14,334 nt of DNA, taken from Bacteroidota bacterium (lineage in GTDB: Bacteria > Bacteroidota > Ignavibacteria > UBA10030 > SZUA-254). Positions 6,679-13,955 of the stretch are shown here, one piece after another. Each line of letters opens with the position of its first letter. Position 1 is the first letter of the stretch. Location of the stretch: NCBI GenBank assembly GCA_004322375.1, contig SCUC01000481.1, positions 1 through 14,334 of the forward strand, given 5' to 3'. A program made the position numbers and the translations under genes. The notes under the pieces were generated by a model. That model did no database searches. It had not been told where the DNA came from and saw only the letters and a program-made list of their open reading frames with translations.

Positions 6679-6770
6679 ATCATTTGATAATCTTTTGTCA
6701 TTCCGTTCTCGCTGCATGTTCTGTTCTTCTGATTCTAAACTAACACTCTTTAACGTCTATAGGTATAGCC

Positions 6771-9700
6771 ATGAAAAAGATATTCGTCGTTACAATATGC
6801 TTTCTATCATTTATTCTTACGTTCTCATCTATGTTCCAGACTCCCGTCAATCAGCCGGAGAGCAAGAAAGTAAAGCATGAGCGAAGAGGCTCGCGCTCAG
6901 GCGCAATGGAAGCGTTAGACTTCTGGTCAAGCGCACGCGCCTATCCCGGCGTGGACGTTGACAAAGAAAAATATTTTAAGGAATATCAGAGAGAGAAAAT
7001 TCAGTTCAAGCGGAACAAGCGTGGCGTTAATGCTGCAGGTATATGGGAACCAATTGGTCCGTTTGATTTGCAGGGACGCTCGCTTAGTGTGGCAGTCAAT
7101 CCTCAGAACTCGAATACAATTTATGTCGGTTCGGCAAGCGGAGGGATGTGGCGTTCTTATACACAGGGAGCAGACCACGATTGGCTGCAAGTTCCTCTTG
7201 GATACCCCGCACTCGGTATTTCCTCGATTATTATTGACCCCGCGGATACGAATATTATGTATGTAGGAACAGGTGAAGTCTATCGCTATCAAGGTTCGAC
7301 CGGCGGGCACACGATACGCACAACCCGCGGCAGCTACGGCATCGGAATTTTGAAATCATTGGATGGAGGGCAAACATGGACAAAGAGTCTTGATTGGAGC
7401 AATAATCAGCAGAGTGGAATTCAAAAACTGCTGATGAATCCGCAAAACGGTAACACCATTTGGGCGGCGACGACAGAAGGGTTGTATGTTTCATACGACG
7501 AAGGCGCTACGTGGAATCCGGTGTATCCGGTCACTCTTGTTAATGATATTGTTATTAATAACAATGACACTAACAAAATTCTTATCTCTGTAGGAAATTT
7601 TAAGACAGCGGGTTATGGCGTTTATAAATCAACGAATGGAGGAGGTTCTTTTAATGCAGTCTCAGGCATACCGGATTTTTCAGGAAAGACTGCTCTCTCT
7701 CTGTACGAATCGGATCCGAACATTGTTTATGCCAGTGTTGCGGATAGCACAACGGGAGTCGGTTCGCTCTGGAAGACAACTAACTTTGGTGATACGTGGA
7801 CTGAGCTGCCGACATCAGTTTACTGGGGAGTTCAAGGGTGGTATTCACATTTTATTGCCGTTCACCCGACGAATCCTGATTTGCTCTGTCATGCTTCGGT
7901 AGGCATCGTATATTCAGACGATGGGGGCGCATCATTTTTGGGAACTTCGGGCGGGTATTCTGATAATCATGGTTTCGCTTACGACCCGAATAATCCTGAT
8001 GTTCTTTATGCAGCTAACGATGACGGCATTTATCGTTCGACAGATTTTGGAAAAACGTTTCAGGACGTTGGATTTGGTATGATGACCGGACAGTTTTACG
8101 CGGGCTTTTCTTGTTCTGCACAAGATTCAAACATAGCAATCGGTCAATCTCAAGACCATATCCCCGGCTACATCTATCGTGGCACGCTGCATTGGGATGG
8201 AAGTGTGGTTGACGAAGCCGGTTGGACTGCTATCCACCCGACGAATGATTATATCATGTATGCAGATTCACGGTATGGAGATGGTATTTATAAATCAACC
8301 AACAGAGGAAATTCGTTTACGTATATAACCGGGCTCTCAGGGTTTGGAAGCTGGAACGCTCCATTAGCTCTCAGCAAGTCCAATCCTGTTGTTCTTTACT
8401 TTGCTAAGGATAAGGTGTACAAGTCAATCAATTCAGGTTTGAACTGGGCTGCGACTAATAGTAATACTGTACTGGATGGAAATCCAGCAATCTCTATGGC
8501 GATTGCCCCTACGAGCCATGATACGGTATTTGTTGGAAACGCTCCAATTTCATCCCGTGCTCGCGTGTGGAGAACAACAAATCAAGGGAATGTCTGGACA
8601 GATGTAACCGGCACATTACCTGACCGTTACCCGCTTGATATAGCGATTGACCCGACAGATTCAAGAATAGTCTATGTCGTGTTTGGTGGTTTTGGAACCG
8701 GTAAGGTTTACAAATCAACCGATGCTGGAGGTTCATGGACTGATATAACCGGAACATTACCCGATGTGCCGACAACTGCCGTTGTTATTGACCCGGAAAA
8801 TCCAAACTATGTCTATGTAGGAAATGATATCAGCGTTTATCTCTCAACGAATGGCGGAACATCATGGTCAACGTTTGGCGATGGCTTGCCCGATGCGGTA
8901 ATTGTTGCAGACCTTGTTATCTCTCCTTCAAATCGAGCATTACGATGCGTTACGCACGGCAATGGTGTTCATGAACGAAAGCTCTACGATGGCACGACAC
9001 CGGCTGCATTTGATTATAAAGCATTTGCCTTGGTATATCCTTCAACAAATGCCAACCTCATTATCGGTTCGACGTTGAAGGGGATCAAAGCGACATTCCG
9101 CAGCAATAGTGGAGAAAACCAGACTGATTCGTTTGATGTGCAATACAGAGTGCTAAACAACTTCACCGAGAAATTTTCAACCGTTAAGAGAGTGAAAGGG
9201 ATGAAGGTAGGCGAGTTTAGGCTGGTTGAGTTTGATGATTCATACATACCCGCAGATACAGGTATGTATGAAGTGCAGGCGATTTCGTTAGCAAGCGATT
9301 TGAATTCATCGAACGATACATTGAAAGGAAGCTTAGAAGTAACTTCAAGTCCTACCATCAGCTTTTTCAATTACAGCAAAGTCTACGAGCCTTACACCGA
9401 AATTGTCGGCGGGACTGCCGGTCCGAAAGGTGATGACGCGCAGAAAGCATTCGGTTTACCGTTCCAATTTATGTATGATGGCTTTTGGTATGACTCGCTT
9501 CAAATAAGCACGAATGGCTGGGTTGAGTTTGGCTCTGGCACGCCCGGCTCGATTCGCGGATTATCTTCATCGGGACAACTTGGTTTTTATTATGTCTCAA
9601 ACACCTACCTTGGCACAACCGACCGTCCGACGAAGCTTATAGCTCCATGGTGGGATGACTCGCACAGCGGTGAGCCCGGCGCCGGGAATAATATCACCTA

Positions 9701-11165
9701 TACAACTCTTGGCTCGTCTCCTAATCGTATTGTTGTCGTGCAGTGGAAAAATATCCGCGCACATTATGAAAATGATATTACAACGTTCTTAAATTATCAA
9801 GTGCGGTTATATGAAACATCGAACCAGATTGATGTTTGTTATGGTCCGGTAACGCTTGGCGTATTTTATGGGGGAGCGGCAATGGGAGTGAAAGATCACC
9901 GCGGCGGCGATTATCATTTTTACGATTTATACCAGATGAAAACCGGAACAGGGGTGGAAGCGGCTACTACTTTAAATCCCTACGATAATTGGCCCGGCGA
10001 GGATAGCTGTTTCAGAATCATCCAAAATGCGGTGAGCGTACAGGTTCAGCTAAACAAATCATGGAATCTTGTTTCCATGCCTGTGAACAGAGCAAATAAT
10101 ATTGCACTTTCCGTATTCCCTTCGGCAAATCCGGGCAGCACATTTGGATTCGTGATGCCTTCTGGCTATATAGGACGCGATACGTTAATTCCCGGCTATG
10201 GATACTGGACAAAATTTCCATCTGCCATCAATATGATACTTGTTGGGAACGAACGGTCAACGGTTGATATCAAGCTGAACAAGGGATGGAACGTTATCGG
10301 GAGTGTTGACCACGAGATACCCGTACCTACTGATACGATTTTTGCAACCAACTTCTTAGAATATGATACCGGATACATCATTAGCTCAACACTAAAGCCG
10401 GGAAAGGGATATTGGGTTAGAACGAATGATACGGGAACGGTTACGTTAGGCGGCGTTCACAAAACATCAACGAATGTGATTACGGCGATTGACAAGCTCG
10501 CCTCCATTAGCATATCGGATAATAGTTCGCTCACACAAAAACTTTATATTGCAGGGACAGAGCAGAGGGAGCTCTCTCTTGAACGTTTCGAGATGCCGCC
10601 GTTGCCCCCGGCAGGAGTATTTGATGCGCGATTTGCCTCAAATCGTATGCTTGAAAAAATTGAAAACGGTAAAGAAAGTATTTTCCCCATCACCTTAACG
10701 TCGGCAAGCTATCCCTTAACATTTTCTTTCAATCCATCGAGTGAAAATCTTCAAGTCTCATTGATTGTTGATGGGAGAGAAATCCCTTTGCACAACGGCG
10801 CCAAAGTTCAAATCGCTCGCCAAGGGCGAGGCTCGCCAGAGGCGGCAAATTCCACATCTCGTATCAGCCTGAAAGTTACTGCAGGTGATTCGGAATTGCC
10901 AAACACATTTTCACTTGAACAAAATTATCCTAATCCGTTCAATCCTTCTACTGTTATTCGTTATCAGTTGCCCGTTAATAGTCATGTAACCTTGAAAGTG
11001 TATGACTTACTTGGAAGGGAAGTGGCTACACTAGTTGACGGGATGCAAGATGCAGGATTTAAGATGCAGGAATGGAACGCCGGTGGATTTGCGAGCGGTG
11101 TGTATTTGTATCAACTCAAGGCGGGAAGCTATACGGAAGTAAAGAAGCTGGTGTTGATGAAGTAG
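6771..11165 (+). CDS. Large T9SS-exported protein with BNR/Asp-box beta-propeller repeats
   Basis: 1464 residues with an N-terminal signal peptide (hydrophobic 4-22). Residues about 100-740 carry eleven Asp-box motifs (S/T-x-D/N-x-G-x-S/T-W/F): starts at 196, 241, 287, 336, 382, 423, 509, 552, 602, 649 and 692, for example SLDGGQTW and STDAGGSW. Spacing is 41-50 residues, with one double gap (423 to 509). This implies one or two beta-propellers, as in sialidase, GH74 or sortilin-like folds; no catalytic set is recognisable. Residues about 770-857 look like a CARDB/Ig-type domain, and 862-1085 a beta-sandwich containing LQISTNGWVEFGSG. Two WNL/GYW units follow (1097-1149, 1172-1217). The C-terminus from about 1380 is a type A T9SS sorting domain (NYPNPFNPST, KVYDLLGREV), so export across the outer membrane is expected. 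A surface adhesion or glycan-binding role is inference. AGGT 6 nt upstream of the ATG is a weak ribosome site. Confidence 0.9.
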   Translation: MKKIFVVTICFLSFILTFSSMFQTPVNQPESKKVKHERRGSRSGAMEALDFWSSARAYPGVDVDKEKYFKEYQREKIQFKRNKRGVNAAGIWEPIGPFDLQGRSLSVAVNPQNSNTIYVGSASGGMWRSYTQGADHDWLQVPLGYPALGISSIIIDPADTNIMYVGTGEVYRYQGSTGGHTIRTTRGSYGIGILKSLDGGQTWTKSLDWSNNQQSGIQKLLMNPQNGNTIWAATTEGLYVSYDEGATWNPVYPVTLVNDIVINNNDTNKILISVGNFKTAGYGVYKSTNGGGSFNAVSGIPDFSGKTALSLYESDPNIVYASVADSTTGVGSLWKTTNFGDTWTELPTSVYWGVQGWYSHFIAVHPTNPDLLCHASVGIVYSDDGGASFLGTSGGYSDNHGFAYDPNNPDVLYAANDDGIYRSTDFGKTFQDVGFGMMTGQFYAGFSCSAQDSNIAIGQSQDHIPGYIYRGTLHWDGSVVDEAGWTAIHPTNDYIMYADSRYGDGIYKSTNRGNSFTYITGLSGFGSWNAPLALSKSNPVVLYFAKDKVYKSINSGLNWAATNSNTVLDGNPAISMAIAPTSHDTVFVGNAPISSRARVWRTTNQGNVWTDVTGTLPDRYPLDIAIDPTDSRIVYVVFGGFGTGKVYKSTDAGGSWTDITGTLPDVPTTAVVIDPENPNYVYVGNDISVYLSTNGGTSWSTFGDGLPDAVIVADLVISPSNRALRCVTHGNGVHERKLYDGTTPAAFDYKAFALVYPSTNANLIIGSTLKGIKATFRSNSGENQTDSFDVQYRVLNNFTEKFSTVKRVKGMKVGEFRLVEFDDSYIPADTGMYEVQAISLASDLNSSNDTLKGSLEVTSSPTISFFNYSKVYEPYTEIVGGTAGPKGDDAQKAFGLPFQFMYDGFWYDSLQISTNGWVEFGSGTPGSIRGLSSSGQLGFYYVSNTYLGTTDRPTKLIAPWWDDSHSGEPGAGNNITYTTLGSSPNRIVVVQWKNIRAHYENDITTFLNYQVRLYETSNQIDVCYGPVTLGVFYGGAAMGVKDHRGGDYHFYDLYQMKTGTGVEAATTLNPYDNWPGEDSCFRIIQNAVSVQVQLNKSWNLVSMPVNRANNIALSVFPSANPGSTFGFVMPSGYIGRDTLIPGYGYWTKFPSAINMILVGNERSTVDIKLNKGWNVIGSVDHEIPVPTDTIFATNFLEYDTGYIISSTLKPGKGYWVRTNDTGTVTLGGVHKTSTNVITAIDKLASISISDNSSLTQKLYIAGTEQRELSLERFEMPPLPPAGVFDARFASNRMLEKIENGKESIFPITLTSASYPLTFSFNPSSENLQVSLIVDGREIPLHNGAKVQIARQGRGSPEAANSTSRISLKVTAGDSELPNTFSLEQNYPNPFNPSTVIRYQLPVNSHVTLKVYDLLGREVATLVDGMQDAGFKMQEWNAGGFASGVYLYQLKAGSYTEVKKLVLMK
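10825..10843 (-). repeat. Repeat-element fragment inside the coding sequence
   Basis: On the minus strand this reads GCCTCTGGCGAGCCTCGCC, matching 17 of 19 positions with 4672-4690 inside the 140-bp palindromic element. It contains the dyad GGCGAG-G-CTCGCC (10825-10837) and encodes part of a QGRGSPEAAN linker (residues 1351-1360) just before the T9SS sorting domain. It is more GC-rich than its surroundings. Insertion of a dispersed element into a permissive linker is inferred. Confidence 0.5.
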
Positions 11166-11168
11166 GTC

Positions 11169-11217
11169 GAGCGGGGAGCATAGAGAGTTGAGCGGTGGGT
11201 GGGCAGACATGAGTTAA
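11169..11217 (+). repeat. Possible G-rich heptamer array after the T9SS protein gene
   Basis: Seven 7-mers starting 4 nt after the stop codon: GAGCGGG, GAGCATA, GAGAGTT, GAGCGGT, GGGTGGG, CAGACAT, GAGTTAA. The period is 7, as in the other arrays, but the consensus differs (GAGCNNN), and the stretch is short enough for chance to be possible. Confidence 0.3.
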
Positions 11218-11300
11218 AATGTGCGACTCGCTTATTCTAGGAGTAAAATTGTATTACTATACAATGAATTATTCCGGAGGAAAAGCGAGTCGCATATTTA
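11216..11300. repeat. Palindromic element between convergent genes, possible bidirectional terminator
   Basis: Arms at 11216-11233 and 11283-11300 are inverted and match at 16 of 18 positions, with an exact 12-bp core TGCGACTCGCTT / AAGCGAGTCGCA. The loop holds a second perfect stem, ATTGTAT-TACT-ATACAAT (11248-11265). It lies 50 nt after the stop of the T9SS gene and 26 nt from the stop of the convergent lipoprotein gene. That position suits a shared terminator, but T-runs are weak. A dispersed palindromic repeat is the alternative. Confidence 0.55.
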
Positions 11301-11326
11301 TTTACGTCAGAGTACAATAACGCTTC

Positions 11327-11794
11327 TCAGCGTTTACGGTCTCTTGCCCATTTGCGGTGTTCGGGATGTTCTTTATGCTCGAAGTATTTCGAGTCGCGGC
11401 TGTCGCGAATTATCTCCTGGCTCCGCTTGCCTTTGTATTTCCCATATTTCTGCCGATGGATTTCGTGGTCTTCATACGACCTATTTCCGGTGATGACTAC
11501 TTTATAGGAATAGTACGGATCATAACGATAGTGCGCCGGCAACGACGCAGAATATATCCATACAGAACCATTCCAATAGATGTATTGACGGTCGGGGACG
11601 GAATAGTAGCAGTCAATGTCGGGTATGTAATAGTAATGAACGTATTCATATCCGACAGGTCCCCAAATTGGCTGGTCAACAATATTCGCGGATACTCTCA
11701 TATAGCTTCCTCCCATACAGCCTGTTAACGAGAGAGTTATCGCTATGACCATCACACCAAACAGCACAGTGAGAACGATTTTTTTGTTTTTCAT
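11327..11794 (-). CDS. Tyr-rich small lipoprotein, function unknown
   Basis: 155 residues. A hydrophobic segment (6-22) ends in the lipobox LTGC (23-26), so Cys26 should be lipidated after signal peptidase II cleavage. Residues 41-100 are rich in Tyr and aromatics: GPVGYEYVHYYYIPDIDCYY (45-64), then VPDRQYIYWNGSVWIYS. I recall similar YYYYPD...YYDV...YIY-NG-W proteins as uncharacterised lipoproteins in Bacteroidota and Chlorobi, but this is memory, not a search. The tail (105-155) is highly charged, rich in Lys, Arg, His and Glu, and probably disordered. AAAGG lies 9 nt upstream of the ATG, a fair ribosome site, and the signal sequence supports that start. It converges on the T9SS protein gene across a palindrome and is divergent from comM. 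No function is proposed. Confidence 0.75.
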   Translation of the reverse strand: MKNKKIVLTVLFGVMVIAITLSLTGCMGGSYMRVSANIVDQPIWGPVGYEYVHYYYIPDIDCYYSVPDRQYIYWNGSVWIYSASLPAHYRYDPYYSYKVVITGNRSYEDHEIHRQKYGKYKGKRSQEIIRDSRDSKYFEHKEHPEHRKWARDRKR

Positions 11795-11991
11795 TAGTAG
11801 TTACCTTTCGTTGTCCGAAATTATTTTATTGGGATTCAATCGTTCTTACGATTGTTCCTTCTAATACCAACAATGGGGGGGTAAGATTAGTTCTAGCTAA
11901 TGCAATAAGGTTGTTCATTATGACCTGCGTCATAACTATTCCACTGCCGAAACCCCGAAAAAACTCTCATCTCCCTAAAAACAAAAAAAAT

Positions 11992-12011
11992 AAACTCTAC
12001 GAGCCGTAGGC
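11992..12011 (-). repeat. Partial repeat core, copy 3 (inverted)
   Basis: On the minus strand it reads GCCTACGGCTCGTAGAGTTT, an exact 20-bp match to the core at 573-592 and 4426-4445. It keeps the CTACG-GCT-CGTAG dyad, but the neighbouring GTTTCCN heptamers are lost or strongly decayed here. Confidence 0.85.
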
Positions 12012-12031
12012 AATAACCAGTCAACTCGCTT

Positions 12032-12051
12032 AGAAACAAAAATTTGTTTCT
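12032..12051. promoter_or_regulatory. 20-bp palindrome upstream of comM
   Basis: AGAAACAAA, AA, TTTGTTTCT: perfect 9-bp arms, 46 nt upstream of the comM ATG. TTTG at 12043-12046 followed 20 nt later by TAATTTG (12067-12073) is one base short of the Bacteroidota-type promoter (TTTG, about 20 nt, TAnnTTTG), so the palindrome could overlap a -33 element and act as an operator. This is inference from position. Confidence 0.35.
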
Positions 12052-12055
12052 CAAT

Positions 12056-12092
12056 CTGTCTATGAGTAATTTGTGCGAACACTTATAGACGG
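12056..12092 (+). promoter_or_regulatory. Leader hairpin just before comM
   Basis: CTGTCTATGAGT (12056-12067) and ACTTATAGACGG (12081-12092) are inverted and match at 10 of 12 positions, with a 13-nt loop. The 3' arm ends 5 nt before the ATG and would cover the only G-rich stretch that might bind the ribosome. If transcribed it could modulate comM translation, or it may be a DNA operator. Confidence 0.35.
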
Positions 12093-12097
12093 GTTTC

Positions 12098-13645
12098 ATG
12101 TTTGCACACATATATAGCGCAGGTACGTATGGCATCAAGGCGCAAGTAGTTGATGTCGAAATTCATCTTCAAAAAGGAACAGGCTCCTTCAGCATGGTCG
12201 GGTTGCCTGATAATGCCGTGCGGGAAAGCAAAGACCGCGTCTATGCGGCGATAAAAACGTCGGGCTTATCGTACCCCTGGGGAAATCATATTACCGTTAA
12301 TCTTGCGCCCGCCGATTTGAAGAAGGAAGGCTCTGCGTTTGATCTTCCCATTGCCATCGGACTTCTCGTCGCCTCAGAGCAAATACAATCGGAGCCGTTG
12401 AAAGATTTTATTATCCTGGGCGAGCTATCACTCGACGGAACATTGCGCCCTGTCCACGGCGTGCTGCCGATGGCGCTGCTGGCGAAGAAAGAAGGCATCA
12501 AGGGGATGATTCTGCCGAAAGCAAACGCACGCGAAGCGGCGATGGTTGAAGGGGTTTCTGTTTATGCAGTCGAATCGTTGATGGAAACAGTGAATTTTTT
12601 GAACGACGCGGGCGAATCGCTCGCGCCCTGCACCGTTGACATGAAAGAAATTTTTACCGGAAAGCAAAAGTATCCTATTGATTTTGCTGACGTGAAAGGG
12701 CAGGAGACCGTCAAGCGCTCGCTTGAGGTTGCCGCGGCAGGCGGGCATAATATTATTATGATGGGTCCTCCCGGTTCGGGAAAGACCATGCTTGCCAAAA
12801 GGTTGCCCACCATACTTCCTCCCATGACATTTGATGAAGCAATCGAGACGACAAAAATACATTCCGTTGCGGGATTGCTTCCTCCCGATACCGCATTGAT
12901 TGCAACGCGCCCGTTCCGCTCGCCGCACCATACCATTTCCGATAGCGCGCTGGTAGGCGGAGGTACGATACCACGCCCCGGAGAAATTTCCTTATCGCAT
13001 CATGGCGTGCTGTTCTTGGATGAGCTTCCGGAGTTTGCCCGCAACGTGCTTGAGGTGATGCGCCAGCCGCTTGAAGACGGACACGTTACCATCAGCCGCT
13101 CAAAAATGTCAATTGATTACCCCGCGAATTTTATGCTTGTCTGCGCGATGAATCCCTGCCCCTGCGGCTACTACACCGATCCCGCAAAAGAATGTACATG
13201 CAACACTGGTCAAATTCAAAAATACATGGCAAAGATTTCCGGTCCGTTGCTGGATAGAATTGATTTGCATATCGAAGTTCCGGCAATCAAATACAAAGAG
13301 ATGGCAAGCAAAGAAGTCGGTGAGCATTCGGATTCCATCCGCGCCCGCGTGATACAAGCCCGCGAACACCAGATGAAACGCTTTGAAGGAAGAAAAGGAT
13401 TATTCAGCAACGCCGATATGCAATCCAAAGAGATTCAAGAATTTTGCAAGATTGATGCGGCAGGGGAGGAGTTGCTTAAAATGGCAATCAACAAGCTCGG
13501 CTTATCCGCGCGGGCTTACGATAGAATATTAAAAGTGTCGCGCACGATTGCAGATTTAGGAAACTCCTCAAGCATAAAGCCGGAGCATTTGGGTGAAGCG
13601 ATACAATATAGGACGTTGGATAGGAATTTGTGGATGGGGGGATGA
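12098..13645 (+). CDS. comM: ComM-family Mg-chelatase-like AAA+ ATPase
   Basis: 515 residues, typical for ComM/YifB. Family members are hexameric helicases; Vibrio ComM drives branch migration during integration of transforming DNA. The N-terminal ChlI-type domain shows FSMVGLPDNAVRESKDRV (31-48) and NLAPADLKKEGSAFDLPIAI (68-87). The ATPase core has Walker A GPPGSGKT (223-230), Walker B LFLDE (305-309, D308/E309), the RSPHH motif (274-278) and LLDRID (384-389). Five cysteines at 349-368 (CAMNPCPCGYY...CTC) form the family's putative zinc insertion. The C-terminal lid includes LSARAYDRILKVSRTIADL (469-487). The ATG at 12098 matches the family start (AHIYSAGTYGIKA). No strong Shine-Dalgarno site; a hairpin occupies the leader. 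Whether the organism is naturally competent cannot be said. No other competence genes are in view. Confidence 0.96.
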   Translation: MFAHIYSAGTYGIKAQVVDVEIHLQKGTGSFSMVGLPDNAVRESKDRVYAAIKTSGLSYPWGNHITVNLAPADLKKEGSAFDLPIAIGLLVASEQIQSEPLKDFIILGELSLDGTLRPVHGVLPMALLAKKEGIKGMILPKANAREAAMVEGVSVYAVESLMETVNFLNDAGESLAPCTVDMKEIFTGKQKYPIDFADVKGQETVKRSLEVAAAGGHNIIMMGPPGSGKTMLAKRLPTILPPMTFDEAIETTKIHSVAGLLPPDTALIATRPFRSPHHTISDSALVGGGTIPRPGEISLSHHGVLFLDELPEFARNVLEVMRQPLEDGHVTISRSKMSIDYPANFMLVCAMNPCPCGYYTDPAKECTCNTGQIQKYMAKISGPLLDRIDLHIEVPAIKYKEMASKEVGEHSDSIRARVIQAREHQMKRFEGRKGLFSNADMQSKEIQEFCKIDAAGEELLKMAINKLGLSARAYDRILKVSRTIADLGNSSSIKPEHLGEAIQYRTLDRNLWMGG

Positions 13646-13650
13646 GGGTA

Positions 13651-13679
13651 TTGGAAATTTCATAAATAGCCCTTATATT
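13651..13679 (+). promoter_or_regulatory. Candidate promoter of the toxin-antitoxin pair
   Basis: TTGGAA (13651-13656), 17 nt, TATATT (13674-13679), 43 nt before the antitoxin ATG. It agrees at 4 of 6 and 5 of 6 positions with the sigma-70 consensus at ideal spacing. The -10 lies inside the palindrome at 13672-13703. The sigma preference of this lineage may differ. Confidence 0.4.
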
Positions 13680-13703
13680 GGGTCTAATATAAGACCCAAT
13701 ATA
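13672..13703. promoter_or_regulatory. Operator-like palindrome with two mutually exclusive stems
   Basis: TATATTGGGTC (13674-13684) and GACCCAATATA (13693-13703) are perfect 11-bp inverted arms around TAATATAA. A second perfect 8-bp pair, CTTATATT (13672-13679) and AATATAAG (13686-13693), uses overlapping bases, so only one fold can form. It lies 18 nt upstream of a ribbon-helix-helix antitoxin gene, the usual place for an autoregulatory operator. Confidence 0.6.
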
Positions 13704-13721
13704 GGAACTAATAAAAGAGAT

Positions 13722-13955
13722 ATGCAACAAACAAAAGTAAGTCTTGAAAAAGGGCAAATGCAGTTTATTGAAAATTATCGTAAACTGGGTTTCAAGGATA
13801 AGAGTTCTGTAGTTCGGACTGCGATTGAGGAATACAAAAAACTATTGCGTAAGCAAGAGCTAATTCAATCGGCGAATCTTTATGCGGAAATTTACAATGA
13901 AGATTCTGAATTGCAAGAGCTAACGGACGCCGCAATTGAGGATTGGCCCGAATGA
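13722..13955 (+). CDS. Ribbon-helix-helix antitoxin
   Basis: 77 residues from the ATG at 13722. Residues 2-7 (QQTKVS) fit the beta strand, about 9-21 helix 1 and 28-42 helix 2 (KSSVVRTAIEEYKKL), the pattern of MetJ/Arc/CopG-like DNA-binding dimers. The acidic C-terminus (54-77, EIYNEDSELQ...IEDWPE) would bind and neutralise the toxin. The frame is open back into the end of comM, but the upstream part (RWIGICGWGDEGIGNF...) is not protein-like for this family and would cross the operator, so the internal ATG is chosen. The TGA overlaps the toxin ATG by 4 nt, implying translational coupling. The dimer probably represses its own promoter at 13651-13703. Exact antitoxin subfamily not determined. 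Confidence 0.85.
   Translation: MQQTKVSLEKGQMQFIENYRKLGFKDKSSVVRTAIEEYKKLLRKQELIQSANLYAEIYNEDSELQELTDAAIEDWPE

Larger units (their letters stand above)
11795..12097. other. Divergent intergenic region rich in small hairpins
   Basis: 303 nt between the lipoprotein gene and comM. It contains two perfect 7-bp stems with 4-nt loops, CAATCGT-TCTT-ACGATTG (11837-11854) and TTATGAC-CTGC-GTCATAA (11918-11935), a C-free G-run (GGGGGGG, 11875-11881), an inverted 20-bp copy of the repeat core, and two palindromes close to comM listed separately. No gene is supported here. Promoters for both flanking genes should be within it. Confidence 0.55.

Noticed and set aside
6444..6701. Minus-strand frame of 85 codons with SGFLFPVSCFLFIVCS, resembling a membrane segment
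   Set aside because: It is the translation of the GTTTCCN heptamer arrays; the hydrophobicity is a by-product of the repeat.
11357..11728. Plus-strand frame of 123 codons
   Set aside because: Antisense to the lipoprotein gene, which has a signal peptide, a lipobox and a ribosome site.
12428..12936. Long minus-strand frames within comM
   Set aside because: Shadows of the strongly conserved AAA+ coding region.
13593..13721. Extended N-terminus of the antitoxin overlapping comM
   Set aside because: It would translate the operator palindrome and is unlike ribbon-helix-helix proteins; the ATG at 13722 starts at the usual place for the fold.
13943..13951. TTG start for the toxin
   Set aside because: The ATG at 13952 has GAGGA at 9 nt spacing and the classic 4-nt overlap; the TTG would sit directly on that ribosome site.
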